7,780 nt of DNA from contig PWNM01000369.1 in NCBI GenBank assembly GCA_003557825.1, forward strand, positions 1 to 7,780, given 5' to 3'. Within the stretch, counting starts at the first letter, position 1; each line of letters opens with the position of its first letter. This DNA comes from Candidatus Hydrogenedentota bacterium. Its GTDB lineage: Bacteria; Hydrogenedentota; Hydrogenedentia; Hydrogenedentales; SLHB01. Under the pieces are notes generated by a model. The model ran no database searches and was not told the origin of the DNA. It was given only the letters and a program-made list of their open reading frames with translations. Below, piece by piece: positions 7,418 to 7,780 of the stretch. The translations under genes and the position numbers were made by a program.

Positions 7418-7780
7418 ATGTTATTTAAAGGGAGTTGCTCTCGCCTATGTGGAGGAGTATTGATGGTGTTGGCCGTGGTGATGTCATGGCCGGGAACAGC
7501 CGAACCCATATCCGTTTTTGTGAGTATTCAACCCCAGGCCTATCTGGTCGATCGAATCGCAGGTGATGATGCAACGGTGCATGTGTTGATCCCGCCAAAT
7601 CAGAACCATCACACTTTTGAGTTCACGCCTAGGCAGATTACGGCGTTAGCCTCAGCCCGGTTCTATTTTACCATTGGTCTTGAGTTTGAAGATCGAGTGG
7701 TTGAACGTATCCGAGACGCCTATACGGGGCTGAACATTGTGGATACCACAGAGGGTATCGAGTTTCTTGCCATGGATGAC
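7418..7780 (+). CDS. znuA: Zinc/manganese ABC transporter substrate-binding protein, ZnuA-like (5' part)
   Basis: The first 121 codons of an exported metal-binding protein (family usually around 300 residues, cluster A-I solute-binding proteins); the gene continues past the window. Residues 1-28 form a signal peptide with a hydrophobic VLMVLAVVMSW core and likely cleavage after GTA. The mature part begins ISVFVSIQPQAYLVDRIAGD, the usual first strand and helix of ZnuA/AdcA/TroA proteins. PPNQNHHTFEFTPRQ (59-73) corresponds to the family's P-H-x-Y/F-E segment, where His65 is the expected first metal ligand. IGLEFEDRVVERI (86-98) matches the following conserved stretch. The protein would deliver zinc (or manganese) to an inner-membrane permease and ATPase, probably encoded downstream. 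The start is supported by AAGGGAGG at 7404-7411, 6 nt upstream. The symbol is by family; zinc versus manganese cannot be decided from this part, since the His-rich loop and other ligands lie beyond the end. Confidence 0.88.
   Translation, partial: MLFKGSCSRLCGGVLMVLAVVMSWPGTAEPISVFVSIQPQAYLVDRIAGDDATVHVLIPPNQNHHTFEFTPRQITALASARFYFTIGLEFEDRVVERIRDAYTGLNIVDTTEGIEFLAMDD

Overview
The window is about 7.8 kb of moderately GC-rich bacterial DNA. It holds five well-supported genes and the probable broken 3' end of a sixth. Strong AAGGAGG-type ribosome binding sites precede most genes, two secreted proteins have carbohydrate-enzyme architectures, and the proteins have the look of uncultured, polysaccharide-degrading bacteria (Hydrogenedentes, Planctomycetes or Lentisphaerae type). 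That placement is an impression from protein style. There is no rRNA or marker gene here to fix it.

Left part (1-1739): an open frame of 50 codons ends at 229 and looks like the tail of a disrupted gene. A 13-bp perfect hairpin (239-270) separates it from a convergent, intact 6-phosphogluconate dehydrogenase gene (gnd, minus strand). All the catalytic residues I could check in gnd are present.

Middle part (1740-6470): a divergent intergenic region leads into a secreted GH99/GH71-like TIM-barrel protein with a C-terminal CBM9-like domain (plus strand). A 17-bp hairpin (3728-3767) lies between it and a convergent 896-residue secreted protein (minus strand). The latter appears to consist of a jelly-roll module, a beta-sandwich and an alpha/alpha-toroid, and I cannot assign it to a named family. 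The pair suggests extracellular glycan processing. The barrel protein keeps the first glutamate of the GH99-type NEWxxE motif but not the second.

Right part (6471-7780): an M50B-like membrane zinc metalloprotease (minus strand) lies 57 nt upstream of the 896-residue gene, so the two may be co-transcribed. It is divergent from the start of a zinc/manganese ABC-transporter substrate-binding protein (znuA-like), which runs off the window. Between them is a perfect 14-bp palindrome resembling a Fur-superfamily (Zur/Fur) operator, placed to control both directions. A 41-codon open frame fills most of the space between the palindrome and the transporter gene.

No tRNA, rRNA, CRISPR array, insertion sequence or phage gene was seen. 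The most interesting points are the metal-regulator-like palindrome shared by a metalloprotease and a metal transporter, the orphan three-module secreted protein, the altered active-site motif in the barrel protein, and the degraded gene end at the left edge.
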